From Pseudomonas sp. St316 (GTDB taxonomy: Bacteria; Pseudomonadota; Gammaproteobacteria; Pseudomonadales; Pseudomonadaceae), in assembly GCF_018325905.1 (NCBI RefSeq), contig NZ_AP021901.1:5022001-5086000 (forward strand): a stretch of 64,000 nucleotides of DNA. Direction: 5' to 3'. The translations under genes and the position numbers were made by a program. The number at the start of each line of letters is the position of its first letter. The first letter of the stretch is position 1. Below the pieces are notes generated by a model. That model was not told the origin of the DNA, searched no databases, and saw only the letters and a program-made list of their open reading frames with translations. Below, in pieces: positions 62,883-64,000 of the stretch.

Positions 62883-64000
62883 ATGTCCCTATCTGCCCAC
62901 GTTTCCAACGCCCCGATTGCCCGCAGGGACGCCGGTGTTGACCCGTACGCCTGGTTGCAGGAACGCGACACCGACGCCGTGCTCGACTACCTCAAGGCCG
63001 AAAACAGCTACCAGCAGGCGCAACTGGCCGATCAGGCTGAACTGCGCGAAACCCTGTTCCAGGAGATCAAGGGCCGGATCCTCGAGACCGACCTGTCGCT
63101 GCCCTCGCCTTGGGGCCCGTACCTGTATTACACCCGCACCACGGCCGGTGACGAATACCCGCGCCACTACCGCTGCCCGCGCCCGGCCGACGACAGCCTG
63201 AGCGTGGATGAAAGCCGCGAACAACTGCTGCTGGACCCGAACGTGCTGGCCGGCGGCGGCTTCTTTTCCCTGGGCGCCTTCAGTATCAGCCCCGACCACC
63301 AGCGCCTGGCCTACAGCCTGGACACCACGGGCGAGGAGATCTACACCCTGTTCGTGAAGGAATTATCCAACGACAAGGTCAGCGAACTGTCCTTCGCCGA
63401 TTGCGACGGCAGCATGACTTGGGCCAACGATAGCTTGACGCTGTTTTTTGGCGAGTTGGACGATACCCATCGCCCTCACAAGCTCTGGCGCTATCGCCTG
63501 GACGGCACTGCCGCCGAGCAAGTGTTCCATGAGCCGGACGGGCGTTTCTTCCTGCATTGCTACCGTTCGAGCTCGGAAAAGCAGTTGATCCTGTCCCTGG
63601 GCAGCAAGACCACCAGTGAAGTCTGGGTGCTGGACGCCGCGCAACCGCAGCGCCCCTTTACCTGCCTGGCGCCTCGCGTGGAAAACCATGAATACGACGT
63701 CGACCACGGCCTGCTCGATAACCAATGGACCTGGTTGATCCGCAGCAACCGCGACGGGATCAACTTCGCCCTGTACCAGGCCGCCGATACGGGCGTGGCG
63801 CCGACCGAGGCTGACTGGCAGAACCTGATCCCCCACAGCGACACGGTGATGATCGACGGCCTGAGCCTGAACGCCGGGGCCATGACCTTGAGCCTGCGTG
63901 AGGGCGGCTTGCCAATCATTGAAGTGCACCCACAGGGCTTGCCGGCCTATCGGGTGCAACTGCCGGATGCGGCCTACAGCCTGCATGTGCAGAACAGCCT
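62883..64000 (+). CDS. ptrB: Oligopeptidase B (S9A prolyl oligopeptidase family), 3' end missing
   Basis: The frame is open from ATG 62883 to the end of the window, covering 372 codons of the beta-propeller part. Early motifs fit oligopeptidase B: VDPYAWLQERDTDAVLDYLKAENSY, GPYLYYTRTTAGDEYPRHYR, LLLDPNVLAGGGFFSLGAFSISPD and LDNQWTWLIRSNRDG. The catalytic Ser-Asp-His triad lies downstream of the window. The enzyme cuts after Lys/Arg in short peptides in the cytoplasm or periplasm. It is divergent from the small membrane protein gene. Confidence 0.88.
   Translation, partial: MSLSAHVSNAPIARRDAGVDPYAWLQERDTDAVLDYLKAENSYQQAQLADQAELRETLFQEIKGRILETDLSLPSPWGPYLYYTRTTAGDEYPRHYRCPRPADDSLSVDESREQLLLDPNVLAGGGFFSLGAFSISPDHQRLAYSLDTTGEEIYTLFVKELSNDKVSELSFADCDGSMTWANDSLTLFFGELDDTHRPHKLWRYRLDGTAAEQVFHEPDGRFFLHCYRSSSEKQLILSLGSKTTSEVWVLDAAQPQRPFTCLAPRVENHEYDVDHGLLDNQWTWLIRSNRDGINFALYQAADTGVAPTEADWQNLIPHSDTVMIDGLSLNAGAMTLSLREGGLPIIEVHPQGLPAYRVQLPDAAYSLHVQNS

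Overview
The window is chromosomal DNA from a fluorescent-group Pseudomonas (P. fluorescens/P. protegens-like). The evidence is high GC, many Pseudomonas-type REP/REPIN palindromes between genes, and gene blocks with clear P. aeruginosa counterparts: the guanidinobutyrase (gbu) locus, PA1414, an OprO/OprP-like porin, a PA3286-like KAS III, hrpA, aceK, and the ptrB neighbourhood. I saw no tRNA, rRNA, CRISPR array, insertion sequence or prophage.

Layout. 1-3.1 kb: end of a type I secretion ABC transporter and its HlyD-type adaptor. 3.2-9.6 kb: a DTW-domain tRNA-modification protein, then the gbu cluster (gbuR divergent from gbuA, a SnoaL-like protein, an NCS1 permease and a sodium:solute symporter) for uptake and cleavage of guanidino compounds. 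9.7-10.05 kb: a PA1414/SicX-type small gene with a strong terminator and an ANR-like box. 10-18.8 kb: LysR and YbfB-type MFS, an NCS1 permease, CvfB, TorF, a lipoprotein and a DUF899 protein. 18.9-19.5 kb: a BrnTA toxin-antitoxin pair. 20.5-23 kb: an exported protein joining a sialidase-like propeller to a single-haem cytochrome c-type region. 23.8-36.2 kb: DEAD-box helicase, YbdG-like channel, YcaC-like hydrolase with a divergent LysR gene, DMT transporter, AzoR, a LysR/hydrolase/cyclophilin/ABC exporter run, and AqpZ. 37.4-38.7 kb: an AT-rich orphan RHS toxin gene, frameshifted here. 38.8-42.5 kb: phosphate-type porin, ECF sigma/anti-sigma pair, KAS III. 42.7-54.3 kb: hrpA, aceK, two DMT transporters, lpxO, cysK and a DUF748 protein. 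54.6-56.7 kb: a MoxR/VWA pair. 56.8-60.6 kb: the 5-oxoprolinase operon (pxpA-pxpB-pxpC) with an MFS transporter. 60.9-64 kb: DUF2937, a class II amidotransferase, a small membrane protein and the start of oligopeptidase B.

Three genes (the RHS gene, the DMT transporter at 48.6 kb and pxpB) are each broken by the same kind of lesion: one G missing from a short G run in the coding strand. That pattern suggests homopolymer base-call errors more than three independent pseudogenes. The most interesting items are the PA1414/SicX homologue with its regulatory signals, the propeller-cytochrome fusion, the orphan RHS C-terminal toxin with a coupled upstream ORF, the 24-bp dyad between gbuR and gbuA, and two REPINs collapsed into perfect hairpins.
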